The position numbers were made by a program, and so were the translations under genes. 64,000 bases of DNA from Stutzerimonas azotifigens DSM 17556 (lineage in GTDB: Bacteria; Pseudomonadota; Gammaproteobacteria; Pseudomonadales; Pseudomonadaceae), in NCBI RefSeq assembly GCF_000425625.1, contig NZ_AUDU01000018.1, forward strand, positions 62,001-126,000, read 5' to 3'. Of the stretch, positions 1 to 7,743 are shown piece after piece. The notes under the pieces are model-generated. The model was not told where the DNA came from. It saw only the letters and a program-made list of their open reading frames with translations, and made no database searches. Positions within the stretch are counted from its first letter, which is position 1, and each line of letters starts with the position of its first letter.

Positions 1-533
1 GTGTCGTTGCGCTGGGTGCGCACGCGGCGTTCTTCGTCCATGAAGTCGTTGAACAGCCCGCGGATCTGCTCGACCAGCAGGCGCCCCTGGTCGGAACGCA
101 CCAGGTCCACCACCGGCAGGTTCTCGGTGCGCAGGCGGATCGCTTCGCGGCTGTACTCCACCCATTGCGCATGCAGGGCCTCGACCTGATCGAGGCGGCG
201 CAGCTGCTGCGGCTGGTTGGCGACGAATTCACGCAGGTTGTCGAACTCCTGCTGCAGCAGCGGCAGGCCGCGCTCGTAGGGCTCGAGGAACTTGCGGTCG
301 CCCGCCAGCAGGTAGCCGCGCATGCCGGTCTCGAGGTCGATCATCACCCTCAGCGCCTCGTGCGCCACGGCCACGCCCCTGATGGAGCGGTCGACCCAGT
401 GGGCGACGCTCAGCAGGTAGTAGACGATGGCACAGAAGAACACGGCGCTGAGCAGGCCGAACGCGAGCGGCAGGCCGACATTGCGGTTGAGGATGCGGTG
501 AAACTGCTTCTGCTCGATGAAGGACTCGCTCAT
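1..533 (-). CDS. CHASE3-domain sensor protein (probable histidine kinase), N-terminal part only
   Basis: The gene runs off the left edge, so about 177 N-terminal residues are visible. It starts MSESFIEQKQFHRILNRN, followed by one hydrophobic segment (about residues 18-41) and a periplasmic region with the CHASE3 signature GMRGYLLAGDRKFLEPYERG (around residue 72). CHASE3 domains sit between two membrane helices in histidine kinases, diguanylate cyclases and chemoreceptors; in pseudomonads a hybrid histidine kinase is the usual downstream part, but that part lies outside the window, so the output domain is inferred. The start at 533 is the first ATG before the membrane segment. Confidence 0.8.
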   Translation of the reverse strand, partial: MSESFIEQKQFHRILNRNVGLPLAFGLLSAVFFCAIVYYLLSVAHWVDRSIRGVAVAHEALRVMIDLETGMRGYLLAGDRKFLEPYERGLPLLQQEFDNLREFVANQPQQLRRLDQVEALHAQWVEYSREAIRLRTENLPVVDLVRSDQGRLLVEQIRGLFNDFMDEERRVRTQRND

Positions 534-849
534 CTGGTTCCCTTGTTGGGGCTCGCCGCGTGCCGAGGCATGGCCGACAGGCGGAATAAGCCCGGAGGAG
601 CGAACAGGTTCGCTCCGATTCCCGGCCATTCTTGAGTATTCGCCGCGGAAGAGGTTCCCTTCGCGGCAGGTGGAAAGGCGGAAAATCTACACCGATGTCG
701 AGCGCAGCACAAAAGCGCAGCGGCAATGGACGACGAGAGGGAGGGAAAAGACGAGCCCGAACGGGCCGGCCTGTCGGCCCCGGAACAGAGCGATCCGGCG
801 GCCAGAGGCGGGATGGGCGCAGAGGCCGTCGAGGGTATCCGGACCCGCG
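534..849. other. Intergenic region, no gene recognised
   Basis: This 316-base gap separates two leftward genes. Open frames crossing it have no recognisable protein features. It holds the short perfect inverted repeat at 597-616 and presumably the promoter of the CHASE3 sensor gene; no convincing -35/-10 pair was found. Confidence 0.5.
597..616. repeat. Short perfect inverted repeat upstream of the sensor gene
   Basis: GGAGCGAAC, two bases, then GTTCGCTCC: a 9-bp perfect inverted repeat 64 bases upstream of the sensor start. It resembles the core of pseudomonad REP elements (GGAGCGA...TCGC), so a REP remnant is as likely as an operator. Confidence 0.5.
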
Positions 850-1008
850 TCAGCGGCGGGCGATGACCCACACGGCGTGGATGATGCCAGGGATGTAGCC
901 GAGGATCGTCAGCAGGATGTTCAGCCAGAACGCGCCGGCGAAGCCGACCTGCAGGAACACGCCGAGCGGCGGCAGCAGGATGGCGATGATGATGCGGATG
1001 ATGTCCAT
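850..1008 (-). CDS. YqaE/Pmp3 family small membrane protein
   Basis: This 52-residue peptide has two hydrophobic helices and the family pattern LLPPLGVFLQVG ... FWLNILLTILGYIPGIIHA, typical of the UPF0057/Pmp3 proteolipid family. Family members are small inner-membrane proteins linked to membrane potential and salt or osmotic stress in yeast and plants; the bacterial role is poorly known. The start at 1008 (MDIIRI) is preferred over an upstream in-frame ATG at 1056 because GGAG stands about 8 bases before it and family members begin there. It is monocistronic. Confidence 0.85.
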   Translation of the reverse strand: MDIIRIIIAILLPPLGVFLQVGFAGAFWLNILLTILGYIPGIIHAVWVIARR

Positions 1009-1380
1009 GAAGCGCTCCAGAAGGCCGAAAAGGGCCGCGTGCGGCCTACGCTTCAATCGACCCGACGTCAGCGGAGGGGTTCACTGCACCTCGGGCGCGC
1101 GGGAAGGGCCTCAGGGAAAGCTTCGCGGTCAAGACCGCTCCCACGCAGGCTGTGTGAAAACTACTGCGCTCGGTCATGCTGCGTTGAAAACAGGCTCGGG
1201 CGCGAGTCCGATCAAAATGCTCATTTACCACTTGTAAACTGCGCTTCTTCGCCTGTTTTCGCCTTGCCTGACCTTCGCTCGCGACGTTTTCACACACGGC
1301 CTGCACAGGTCCGTCTCTCGGCTTTCGTGGGAGCGGGCTTGGCCGCGATTGTCTTTCGGCGAGCCTGGCCGGGGCCCACG
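1009..1380. other. Intergenic region made of repeats, no gene
   Basis: The 372 bases between the Pmp3 gene and dctM hold no credible ORF. Two REP-like segments in opposite orientation (around 1124-1146 and 1326-1354, both containing the complementary cores GCTCCCACG and CGTGGGAGC) flank the nested inverted-repeat element at 1151-1296. The stretch lies beyond the end of the dct operon and may serve as its transcription end. Confidence 0.6.
1151..1296. repeat. MITE-like element with nested inverted repeats
   Basis: Terminal inverted repeats TGTGTGAAAAC (1151-1161) and GTTTTCACACA (1286-1296) bound 146 bases. A second, inner pair GAAAACAGGC (1186-1195) and GCCTGTTTTC (1251-1260) is perfect. The interior is less GC-rich than its surroundings (it includes CAAAATGCTCATTTACCACT) and has no ORF. 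The arrangement is what one expects of a miniature inverted-repeat element; no target-site duplication was identified. Confidence 0.6.
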
Positions 1381-2676
1381 CTACACCGCGTAGCCCATCA
1401 CCCGCGGCAGCCACAGGGCGATTTCCGGGAACAGCGCCACCAGCAGCAGCGCCGAGCCCATCACCACGACGAACAGCAGCGCCCAGCCGATGGTCTGCTC
1501 CAGGCGGATCCGCGCCACCTCGGCGGTGACCATCAGGTTGATCGCCACCGGCGGGGTGAATTGGCCGATGGCGATGTTCATCGCCAGCAGGATGCCGAAC
1601 CACACCGGGTTCCAGCCGAAGTGCTGCATCACCGGGATGAGGATCGGCATCAGGATCAGGTAGATCGAGATGGCGTCCAGCAGCATGCCGGCGATCAGCA
1701 CCGCCAGCATCACCAGCAGGAGCAGCATGGCGCCGTTGTCCGACAGCGAGATCAGCCACTCGGCCAGGTGGCGGAAGGTCCCGAGCATGGTCCCGGCCCA
1801 GGCGAAGATGCCGGCCAGGGCGATGATCAGCATCACCACGCCGGAAACGATCGCCGCCTCGCCGCACAAACGCCAGAGGCTGCGCCAGTCCAGCTCGCGG
1901 GTGAGGAACAGGCCGACCACCACGCCATAGGCGACGCCGGCCACCGCCGCTTCGGTGGGTGTGAACAGGCCGCTGCGCAGGCCGCCGAGGATCAGCACCG
2001 GAGCGAACAGCGCCGGCAGCGCCTGGCGGAAGCTCGCGCCCAGCGGCGGGCGCTCGGCGCCTTCCGGCGACTCCCAGCCATAGCGCCGCGCCAGCAGCCA
2101 GGCCGGCACCAGCAACACCAGCCCGGCGAGGATGCCGGGGAACAGGCCGGCGGCGAACAGCGCGCGCAGGTCGACGCCCGGCACCACGATGGAATAGAGG
2201 ATCAGCGCGATCGACGGCGGGATCAGAATCGCGGTCGAGGCCGAGGCGGCGATCAGCGTCGCCGAGAATGGCTTCGGGTAGCCCGCGCGGGTCATGCTGG
2301 GGATCATCACCATCGCCACCGCCGCCGCGTCCGCCGGGCCGGAGCCGCTCATGCCGCCCATGATCAGACACACCAGCACCGCCACCAGCGCCAGGCCGCC
2401 GTGGCGCGGGCCGATCAGCGCCTGGGCGAAGCGCACGAGGCGCAGCGCCACGCCGGCCTTCTCGAACACCAGGCCGGTGAGGATGAACAGCGGAATGGCG
2501 ATCAGCGGGTACTTGGCCACGCCGTTGTAGGTGTTGGTGCCGAGCGTCGCCAGCATGTCCGGCGACAGCCCGGCGAGGATGCCGATGGCGCCGGACAGGC
2601 CGAGCGCGAAGGCCACCGGCACGCCGAGCAGCAGCAGCGCCAGGAAGCTCAGGATCATCCAGAGATCAGGGCTCAT
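1381..2676 (-). CDS. dctM: TRAP transporter large permease subunit DctM
   Basis: The 431-residue protein is hydrophobic throughout, as expected of the 12-13-helix DctM subunit that carries the transport path of TRAP carriers. It starts MSPDLWMILSFLALLLLGVP and contains the family stretch GGMSGSGPADAAAVAMVMIP around residue 107 and NIAIGQFTPPVAINLMV near the C-terminus. The length is normal for the family. It overlaps the end of dctQ by 11 bases, so the two are translationally coupled. The substrate is unknown, but C4-dicarboxylates or related organic acids are usual. Confidence 0.93.
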   Translation of the reverse strand: MSPDLWMILSFLALLLLGVPVAFALGLSGAIGILAGLSPDMLATLGTNTYNGVAKYPLIAIPLFILTGLVFEKAGVALRLVRFAQALIGPRHGGLALVAVLVCLIMGGMSGSGPADAAAVAMVMIPSMTRAGYPKPFSATLIAASASTAILIPPSIALILYSIVVPGVDLRALFAAGLFPGILAGLVLLVPAWLLARRYGWESPEGAERPPLGASFRQALPALFAPVLILGGLRSGLFTPTEAAVAGVAYGVVVGLFLTRELDWRSLWRLCGEAAIVSGVVMLIIALAGIFAWAGTMLGTFRHLAEWLISLSDNGAMLLLLVMLAVLIAGMLLDAISIYLILMPILIPVMQHFGWNPVWFGILLAMNIAIGQFTPPVAINLMVTAEVARIRLEQTIGWALLFVVVMGSALLLVALFPEIALWLPRVMGYAV

Positions 2677-3142
2677 CGGAGAGCCTCCCGCGCAGACGAT
2701 CGACAGTCATCTGGGTCAGCCGCACCAGCATCAGCAGTGCCAGCAGCGGCAGCCAGACCACGTACCACCAGTTCGGCAGGCCGAGGCCGGGCGATTCCGA
2801 TTCCCACTGGTATTCCTCCAGGGCGAACTGGCCGCCGTACCAGAGCACCAGCCCCAGCACCAGCACGCCGGCCAGCCACTGCAGCAGGATCAGCGGTACG
2901 CGCAGGCGCGGGCACAGCCGCTCCAGCAGGCCGATGCGGATGTGCCGGTTGCGCCGCAGGGCCACCGAGGCTCCGGCGAAGGTCAGCACCACCAGCAGAA
3001 AGACGGACACCTCCTCGGTGAAGGCGAAGGAGGCGTCGGTGAAATAGCGCACGACGACGTTGGCCAGGCTGATGACTCCGACGACGGTCAGGGCCAGCGT
3101 GGCCAGCACGCGCTCGAGGCGCGCATCCGGTTGCTTGTCCAT
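2666..3142 (-). CDS. dctQ: TRAP transporter small permease subunit DctQ
   Basis: This 158-residue protein has four hydrophobic segments and matches the DctQ subunit of TRAP transporters, including the pattern FAFTEEVSVFLLVVLTFAGA followed by the basic RRNRHIRIGLL. It associates with DctM in the inner membrane. The start at 3142 (MDKQPDARLERV) has GAGGT at the right distance; an ATG at 3181 in frame lacks such a site. It lies between dctP (43 bases upstream) and dctM (overlapping). Confidence 0.9.
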   Translation of the reverse strand: MDKQPDARLERVLATLALTVVGVISLANVVVRYFTDASFAFTEEVSVFLLVVLTFAGASVALRRNRHIRIGLLERLCPRLRVPLILLQWLAGVLVLGLVLWYGGQFALEEYQWESESPGLGLPNWWYVVWLPLLALLMLVRLTQMTVDRLRGRLSDEP

Positions 3143-3185
3143 GGTTACCTCGAACCCCGGCGGGGACGGCCGCCGGGTCACGACA

Positions 3186-4184
3186 TCAGGGCTGGGCGAT
3201 GGCCTGGCGGGCGGCCTCGACCAGTTGCTCGCCGACCTTCGGCGTCCACTGCTCGCGCACCTTGGCGGTGGCCTCGGCGAAGGCCTGGCGCTGCTCGTCG
3301 GTCAGCTCGGCGACTTCCACGCCGCGGGCGCGGATGTCTTCCAGGCGCTTGGCCTCGAGCGAACGGGACAGCTCGATCTCCCACTTGCCGGCGTCGATGG
3401 CGGCCTGGCGCAGCAGCTCGCGGTCGGCCTCCGGCAGGCCCTTCCAGACGCGCTGGTTGACCGCGAATATCAGCGGATCGGCCATGTAGTGCCAGAGGGT
3501 CAGGTGCTTCTGCCCGACCTGATCGATGCGCGCCACGTCGAACACCGACAGCGGGTTCTCCTGGCCGTCGACGGCGCCGGTGGTCAGCGCCGGCTTGGCG
3601 TCGGCCCAGCTCATCTGGGTGGGGTTGGCGCCCAGCGCAGTGAAGGTGTCCTGGAACAGCGGCGAGCCGACCACGCGGATCTTCAGCCCGGCCAGGTCGG
3701 CCGGCGTGCGGATCGCCCGCGCCGAGTTCGACAGTTCGCGGAAGCCGTTCTCGGCCCAGGCCAGCGGCACGATGCCGCGCTTGTCGATGGCGGCGAAGGC
3801 CATCCTGCCCGCCTCGCCCTGGGTGATGGCGTCCAGGTCGGCGCTGTCGTTCATCAGGAAGGGCATGGAGAACAGGTTCAGTTCCGGCACTTGCGGCGAC
3901 CAGTTGATGGTCGAGCCGACGGCCATGTCGATCAGGCCGGAGCGCATGGCGGAAAATTCCTTGGTCTGGTCGCCGGCGACCAGCTGGGCGTTCGGGTACA
4001 CGCGCAGGGTGATGCGCCCTTCGGAGCGTTCGTTGACCAGGTCGGCCCACTTCTGGGCGGCCTGGCCCCAGGGGAAGGCATCGGAGAGCACCGTGGAGAC
4101 CGAGTATTCCTTGGCCTGGGCGGTAACGGCGGCAGTCAGCGCGGCGGCGGTGGCCAGCGTCGCGAGCAAGCGAGTCAGTTTCAT
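3186..4184 (-). CDS. dctP: TRAP transporter substrate-binding protein DctP
   Basis: This 332-residue periplasmic binding protein starts MKLTRLLATLATAAALTAAV and has a Sec signal ending near AQAKE. Family landmarks are the ARAIRTPADLAGLKIRVVG stretch, whose Arg normally binds the substrate carboxylate, and TTGAVDGQENPL. It is the first gene of dctPQM and probably binds an organic acid. AAGGA stands 9 bases before the chosen ATG; longer in-frame starts would bury the signal peptide. No dctB/dctD-type regulator is adjacent. A 19-bp palindrome lies about 70 bases upstream (4256-4274). Confidence 0.93.
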   Translation of the reverse strand: MKLTRLLATLATAAALTAAVTAQAKEYSVSTVLSDAFPWGQAAQKWADLVNERSEGRITLRVYPNAQLVAGDQTKEFSAMRSGLIDMAVGSTINWSPQVPELNLFSMPFLMNDSADLDAITQGEAGRMAFAAIDKRGIVPLAWAENGFRELSNSARAIRTPADLAGLKIRVVGSPLFQDTFTALGANPTQMSWADAKPALTTGAVDGQENPLSVFDVARIDQVGQKHLTLWHYMADPLIFAVNQRVWKGLPEADRELLRQAAIDAGKWEIELSRSLEAKRLEDIRARGVEVAELTDEQRQAFAEATAKVREQWTPKVGEQLVEAARQAIAQP

Positions 4185-4255
4185 GAGAGCGTCCTTGTGG
4201 ATCGATGTCTTGTTGTATGAACGACCGCGGCCGGTGAAGCGCACGGCAGATCCAG

Positions 4256-4274
4256 GGCAACCGGATGGGTTGCC
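4256..4274. promoter_or_regulatory. Operator-like palindrome upstream of dctPQM
   Basis: GGCAACC, five bases (GGATG), GGTTGCC: a perfect 7+7 inverted repeat 72-90 bases upstream of dctP. This size and spacing suit a dimeric repressor or activator. No clear sigma-54 (-24/-12) element was found beside it. The cognate regulator is unknown. Confidence 0.45.
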
Positions 4275-4564
4275 GGGGCGCGCCGGATAGACGCAGGAAG
4301 GGACGCACGGCACGAAGCGGGGTGGGCTCCGGCGGTGGAAAGGCGTCTTGGGGCGACGGCCTTGTGGGCGGTCGCCGGACCGGGCGATGGCCCGGCTGGC
4401 CACTATCGCAGAAGACAACCGCCGATGCCATTCAGCGTGGCAGCCGCGCGCGCTCCCTCATCCGGCCCTGCGGGTCGCGGAAGAAGGGAAAAGCCGGCAC
4501 GGCCTGACGGCTCGGTACGCCCCGCTGTAGGAGCAGGCTCTGCCTGCGACCGGGCATGCACCGC

Positions 4565-5014
4565 GGGTCTCGACCGCAAACGAGCCCCGACCGCCATTCG
4601 CGGCCAAGGCCGCTCCCACGAAGAACCATGTCCGGGGCCTTGGCTGGGCAGTGCCGCCGCGAGGACGCGCAATCCACACGGATGTGGTGAATGCCGCAAG
4701 CCCGTCGGGAGCGGGCGCGGCCTCCCACAGGGACTCGGTGGGCATCGCCTGCTTTTTGTGGGAGGCCCGACCTCGGGGCGATGCTCTTATGGGTCTCGAC
4801 CGCGAACGAGCCCCGACCGCCATTCACGGCCAAGGCCGCTCCCACGAAGAACCATGTCCGGGGCCTTGGCTGGGCAGTGCCGCCGCGAGGACGCGCAATC
4901 CACACGGATGTGGTGAATGCCGCAAGCCCGTCGGGAGGGCGCGGCCTCCCACAGGGATTCGGTGGGCACCGCCTGCTTTTGTGGGAGGCCCGACCTCGGG
5001 GCGATGCTCTTATG
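4565..5014. repeat. Two tandem copies of a 224-226-base repeat
   Basis: Copy 1 runs from 4565 to 4790 and copy 2 from 4791 to 5014; both begin GGGTCTCGACCGC and are near identical, differing by a few substitutions and small indels. A truncated third copy starts at 5015. Each unit contains a REP-like core (GGCCAAGGCCGCTCCCACG). The second half of the unit recurs at 9510-9640. There is no ORF, and the unit is far too long for a CRISPR repeat. Confidence 0.85.
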
Positions 5015-5136
5015 GGGTCTCGACCGCGAACGCCCGGCGCGCGCCCCGATCGCATAACACTTCTGCTGCCCAGCTGTACCGCGCCGCATCCCCCGCCCTG
5101 CGGTAGATTGCCCGCGGCCCCCTTGGAGCCCTGCCG

Positions 5137-6006
5137 ATGCGCGATTACCGCTTCCGTATTCTCAACGTCTTCGCCGAATCCACCTTCGGCGGCAACCCGC
5201 TGTGCGTCTTCGAGGGCGCCCGCGGCCTGAGCGATGCCGAGATGCTCGCCCTGGCGCGGCAGTTCAACCTGTCGGAGACCACCTTCATCCTGCCCTCCGA
5301 GCGCGCCGACGCGCGGGTGCGGATCTTCACCCCCGGCTACGAGATGCGCTTCGCCGGGCACCCGACGCTCGGCACCGCCGCGGTGGTCGGGCAGCTGCGC
5401 GGCGCCGGGCCGCAGGTGACGCTGGAATTCACCGCCGCGGTGGTGCCGGTGGCCTGCACCGAGGACGTCTGGACCTTCGAGGCGCCGGTCCCGGGCGAGC
5501 CGGCGCTGCGGCCGACCGCCGAGTCTCCGGCGACCATCGCCGCACTGTTCGGGCTCGTCGAACAGGACCTGGCCGCCCCGCCCTGCTGGGTCGACACCGG
5601 CGCCGACCAGTTGCTTATCCCGCTGCGCTCGCGCGACGCGCTGGAGCGCGCAGCGCCCGACTCCTCACGCCTGGCCGACTGGCCGCTGTGCAGCCTCGGC
5701 AGCCGCTGCGGCTACCTGTTCAGCCTCGGCGAGGAGCGCGACGGGCGCCTTGAGGCGCACGCGCGCTTCTTCTTCACCACCCACGGCAGCGCCATCGCCG
5801 AGGACCCGGGCACCGGCTCGGCCTGCGCCAACCTCGGCGGCTGGCTGCTGGGCAACGGCCATCCGGCTTCCCGGCTGCGGGTGCAGCAGGGCGCGCAGGT
5901 CGGCCGGCCCTGCACCCTGCTGCTGGACATCCAGCCGCCTCGCGGCATCCGCGTCGGCGGCCGGGTGCTGGAACTCGGCCGCGGCAGCGTGCGGCTGCCG
6001 GCCTGA
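5137..6006 (+). CDS. PhzF family epimerase/isomerase-like protein
   Basis: The 289-residue protein has the PhzF/DapF-like fold signature: an N-terminal NVFAESTFGGNPLCVF and LARQFNLSETTFIL, whose Glu is the usual catalytic acid/base, then EMRFAGHPTLGTAAV and, later, AEDPGTGSACANLGGWL. Only the phenazine enzyme PhzF has a defined role (isomerisation of DHHA); most homologues, this one included, stand alone with unknown substrate. No other phz gene is nearby. The start has GGAG upstream. A single leaderless cytoplasmic protein is expected. Confidence 0.88.
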   Translation: MRDYRFRILNVFAESTFGGNPLCVFEGARGLSDAEMLALARQFNLSETTFILPSERADARVRIFTPGYEMRFAGHPTLGTAAVVGQLRGAGPQVTLEFTAAVVPVACTEDVWTFEAPVPGEPALRPTAESPATIAALFGLVEQDLAAPPCWVDTGADQLLIPLRSRDALERAAPDSSRLADWPLCSLGSRCGYLFSLGEERDGRLEAHARFFFTTHGSAIAEDPGTGSACANLGGWLLGNGHPASRLRVQQGAQVGRPCTLLLDIQPPRGIRVGGRVLELGRGSVRLPA

Positions 6007-6104
6007 TCGCACGACGGCCGGTGCCCCGGGCGACGGCCGCTCACGGTGACGCCGGCCGCCCTGCGCGGTAGCATGAGGCCACCCTTCCGCTGGCTGTCCG
6101 GTCA

Positions 6105-7577
6105 ATGCCCATCGCCCAATCGGTGCGCCTCTCGCGCCCGCTGCCGCTGATCCTTCTGCTGTTGCTCGGGGCCGGCTTTCTCGTCACCACGCTGCTGAGC
6201 TATCAGGCTTCGCGCACCGCTCTGCGCGACAGCATCGTCCACACCGAGCTGCCGCTGACGTCGGACACCGTCTATTCGGAAATCCAGAAGGACCTGATCC
6301 GCCCGATCCTCATTTCCTCGATGATGGCCCGCGACACCTTCGTCCGCGACTGGGTGCTGGCCGGCGAGCGCGACGTCTCGCAGATGACCCGCTACCTCGC
6401 CGAGATCATGGAGCAGTACGGCGCCTACACCGCCTTCTTCGTCTCCGACCGCAGCCACGTCTACTACCAGGCCAAGGGCGTGCTCAAGCGGGTGTCGCCA
6501 CAGGAGCCGCGCGACCGCTGGTACTTCAACCTGCGCCAGATGAACGAGCCCTACGAGATCAACGCCGACCTCGACATGGCCAACGACGACCGGATGACCT
6601 TCTTCATCAACTACAAGGTCTTCGACTACGCGGGCAGCTTCATCGGCGCCACCGGCGTGGGGCTGAGCGTCGAGGCCGCGGTGGCCCTGATCGACCGCTA
6701 CCAGCAGCGCTATGACCGTGCGGTGTTCTTCGCCAACCGCGCCGGCGAGATCACCCTCAGCGGTCGCGACGGTGGTCTGCCGGGGATCGGCAGCGGACGC
6801 TCGCTGCGCGACGTGCCGGGCATCGGCGAACTGATCGGCCGGCTGCCGACGCACGACAGCCAGAGCTTCGAATATGAACGCGACGGCTACACGCACTTTC
6901 TCAACGTGCGCTACATCCCCGAGCTGGACTGGTACCTGTTCGTCGACAAGCACGAGGGCCGGATGTTCGACGACATCCGCCGGGCGCTACGCGTCAACCT
7001 GCTGGTCTGCGCTCTGGTGGTGCTGCTGGTGATCGTGCTGGTGGGCCTGGTGCTGCGTCGCCACCAACGCCACATCGCGGCGATGGCCACCACCGACGTG
7101 CTGACCAGCCTGCCCAACCGACGCGGCTTCCAGCTGCTCGCCGGGCAGGCGCTGCAGGAGGCGCGCCGCGAGCAGAGCCCGCTGACCGCGGTGCTGCTGG
7201 ACCTCGATCATTTCAAGCAATTGAACGACAGCCGCGGCCACTTGGCCGGCGACGAAGTGCTGCGGCGCTTCTCCGCCGACCTGCGTGACGCGCTGCGCCA
7301 GTCCGACATCGTCTGTCGCTGGGGCGGCGAGGAATTCATCGTGCTATTCAAGGACACCGACCTGCCGGTCGCCCGGCAGCTGGCGGAAAAGATCCGGCAG
7401 CTGGCCGAACACGCCCGCTATCCGTTCGACGGCCAGGACATCTCCCTGAGCGTCAGCCTCGGCCTGACCCGCCTGCGCCCGGACGACTCGCTCGACAGCC
7501 TGATCGCCCGCGCCGACCGCGCGCTCTACCGGGCCAAGCAGAGCGGGCGCAACCGCTTCTGCGTGGAAGGCGACTGA
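6105..7577 (+). CDS. Membrane sensor diguanylate cyclase
   Basis: This 490-residue protein has a membrane helix at about residues 14-33, a large periplasmic sensor region resembling a Cache domain (YYQAKGVLKRVS, RDRWYFNLRQ, GATGVGLSVE), a second helix at about 295-318, and a C-terminal GGDEF domain. The active site reads GGEEF (about residue 407), so it is predicted to make cyclic di-GMP from two GTP. An inhibitory I-site RQSD stands five residues before GGEEF, the canonical spacing, so product feedback is likely. It is monocistronic; the ligand is unknown. Confidence 0.92.
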   Translation: MPIAQSVRLSRPLPLILLLLLGAGFLVTTLLSYQASRTALRDSIVHTELPLTSDTVYSEIQKDLIRPILISSMMARDTFVRDWVLAGERDVSQMTRYLAEIMEQYGAYTAFFVSDRSHVYYQAKGVLKRVSPQEPRDRWYFNLRQMNEPYEINADLDMANDDRMTFFINYKVFDYAGSFIGATGVGLSVEAAVALIDRYQQRYDRAVFFANRAGEITLSGRDGGLPGIGSGRSLRDVPGIGELIGRLPTHDSQSFEYERDGYTHFLNVRYIPELDWYLFVDKHEGRMFDDIRRALRVNLLVCALVVLLVIVLVGLVLRRHQRHIAAMATTDVLTSLPNRRGFQLLAGQALQEARREQSPLTAVLLDLDHFKQLNDSRGHLAGDEVLRRFSADLRDALRQSDIVCRWGGEEFIVLFKDTDLPVARQLAEKIRQLAEHARYPFDGQDISLSVSLGLTRLRPDDSLDSLIARADRALYRAKQSGRNRFCVEGD

Positions 7578-7581
7578 GGCC

Positions 7582-7743
7582 TCAGCGGCGCTCGTCGGCC
7601 TCGGCGCGCTTGCGGCGGATGTTGATCAGCGACAGCACGGCCAACGCCAGCATCAGCCCGGCCATGTCGTAGTCGCCCTGGCCGAGAAAACCGAGGGCGG
7701 CCAGCGAGCAGGCCACCAGCCCGACCCAGCGCACGTACTTCAT
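7582..7743 (-). CDS. Small membrane protein, unknown function
   Basis: This 53-residue peptide, starting MKYVRWVGLVACSLAALGFL, has two hydrophobic segments and a basic tail (NIRRKRAEADERR). The ATG overlaps the stop of the upstream metallo-hydrolase gene in an ATGA arrangement, which supports translation and the start. No family was recognised. Confidence 0.6.
   Translation of the reverse strand: MKYVRWVGLVACSLAALGFLGQGDYDMAGLMLALAVLSLINIRRKRAEADERR

Larger units (their letters stand above)
4185..5136. other. Repeat-rich intergenic region of about 950 bases
   Basis: No ORF here has a recognisable product. The right half holds two tandem copies plus a partial third copy of a 224-226-base unit (4565-5032). 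A REP palindrome TGTAGGAGCAGGCTCTGCC begins at 4526 and recurs at 9346. The text CTCCCTCATCCGGCCCTGCG near 4454 also recurs near 9266. The left end carries the dctP leader with its palindrome. Confidence 0.6.

Noticed and set aside
517..3021. Long plus-strand open frame opposite the dct genes
   Set aside because: It is antisense to dctM/dctQ, has a composition of Arg, Gln, His and Asp repeats typical of GC-rich shadow frames, and no domain.
4565..5032. CRISPR array suggested by tandem repeats
   Set aside because: The repeat unit is 224-226 bases with no spacers and no cas genes nearby; REP-like palindromes explain it better.
5137..6006. Phenazine biosynthesis locus
   Set aside because: Only a PhzF-fold protein is present; no phzA-E or G genes. 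Lone PhzF-like proteins are common and unrelated to phenazines.
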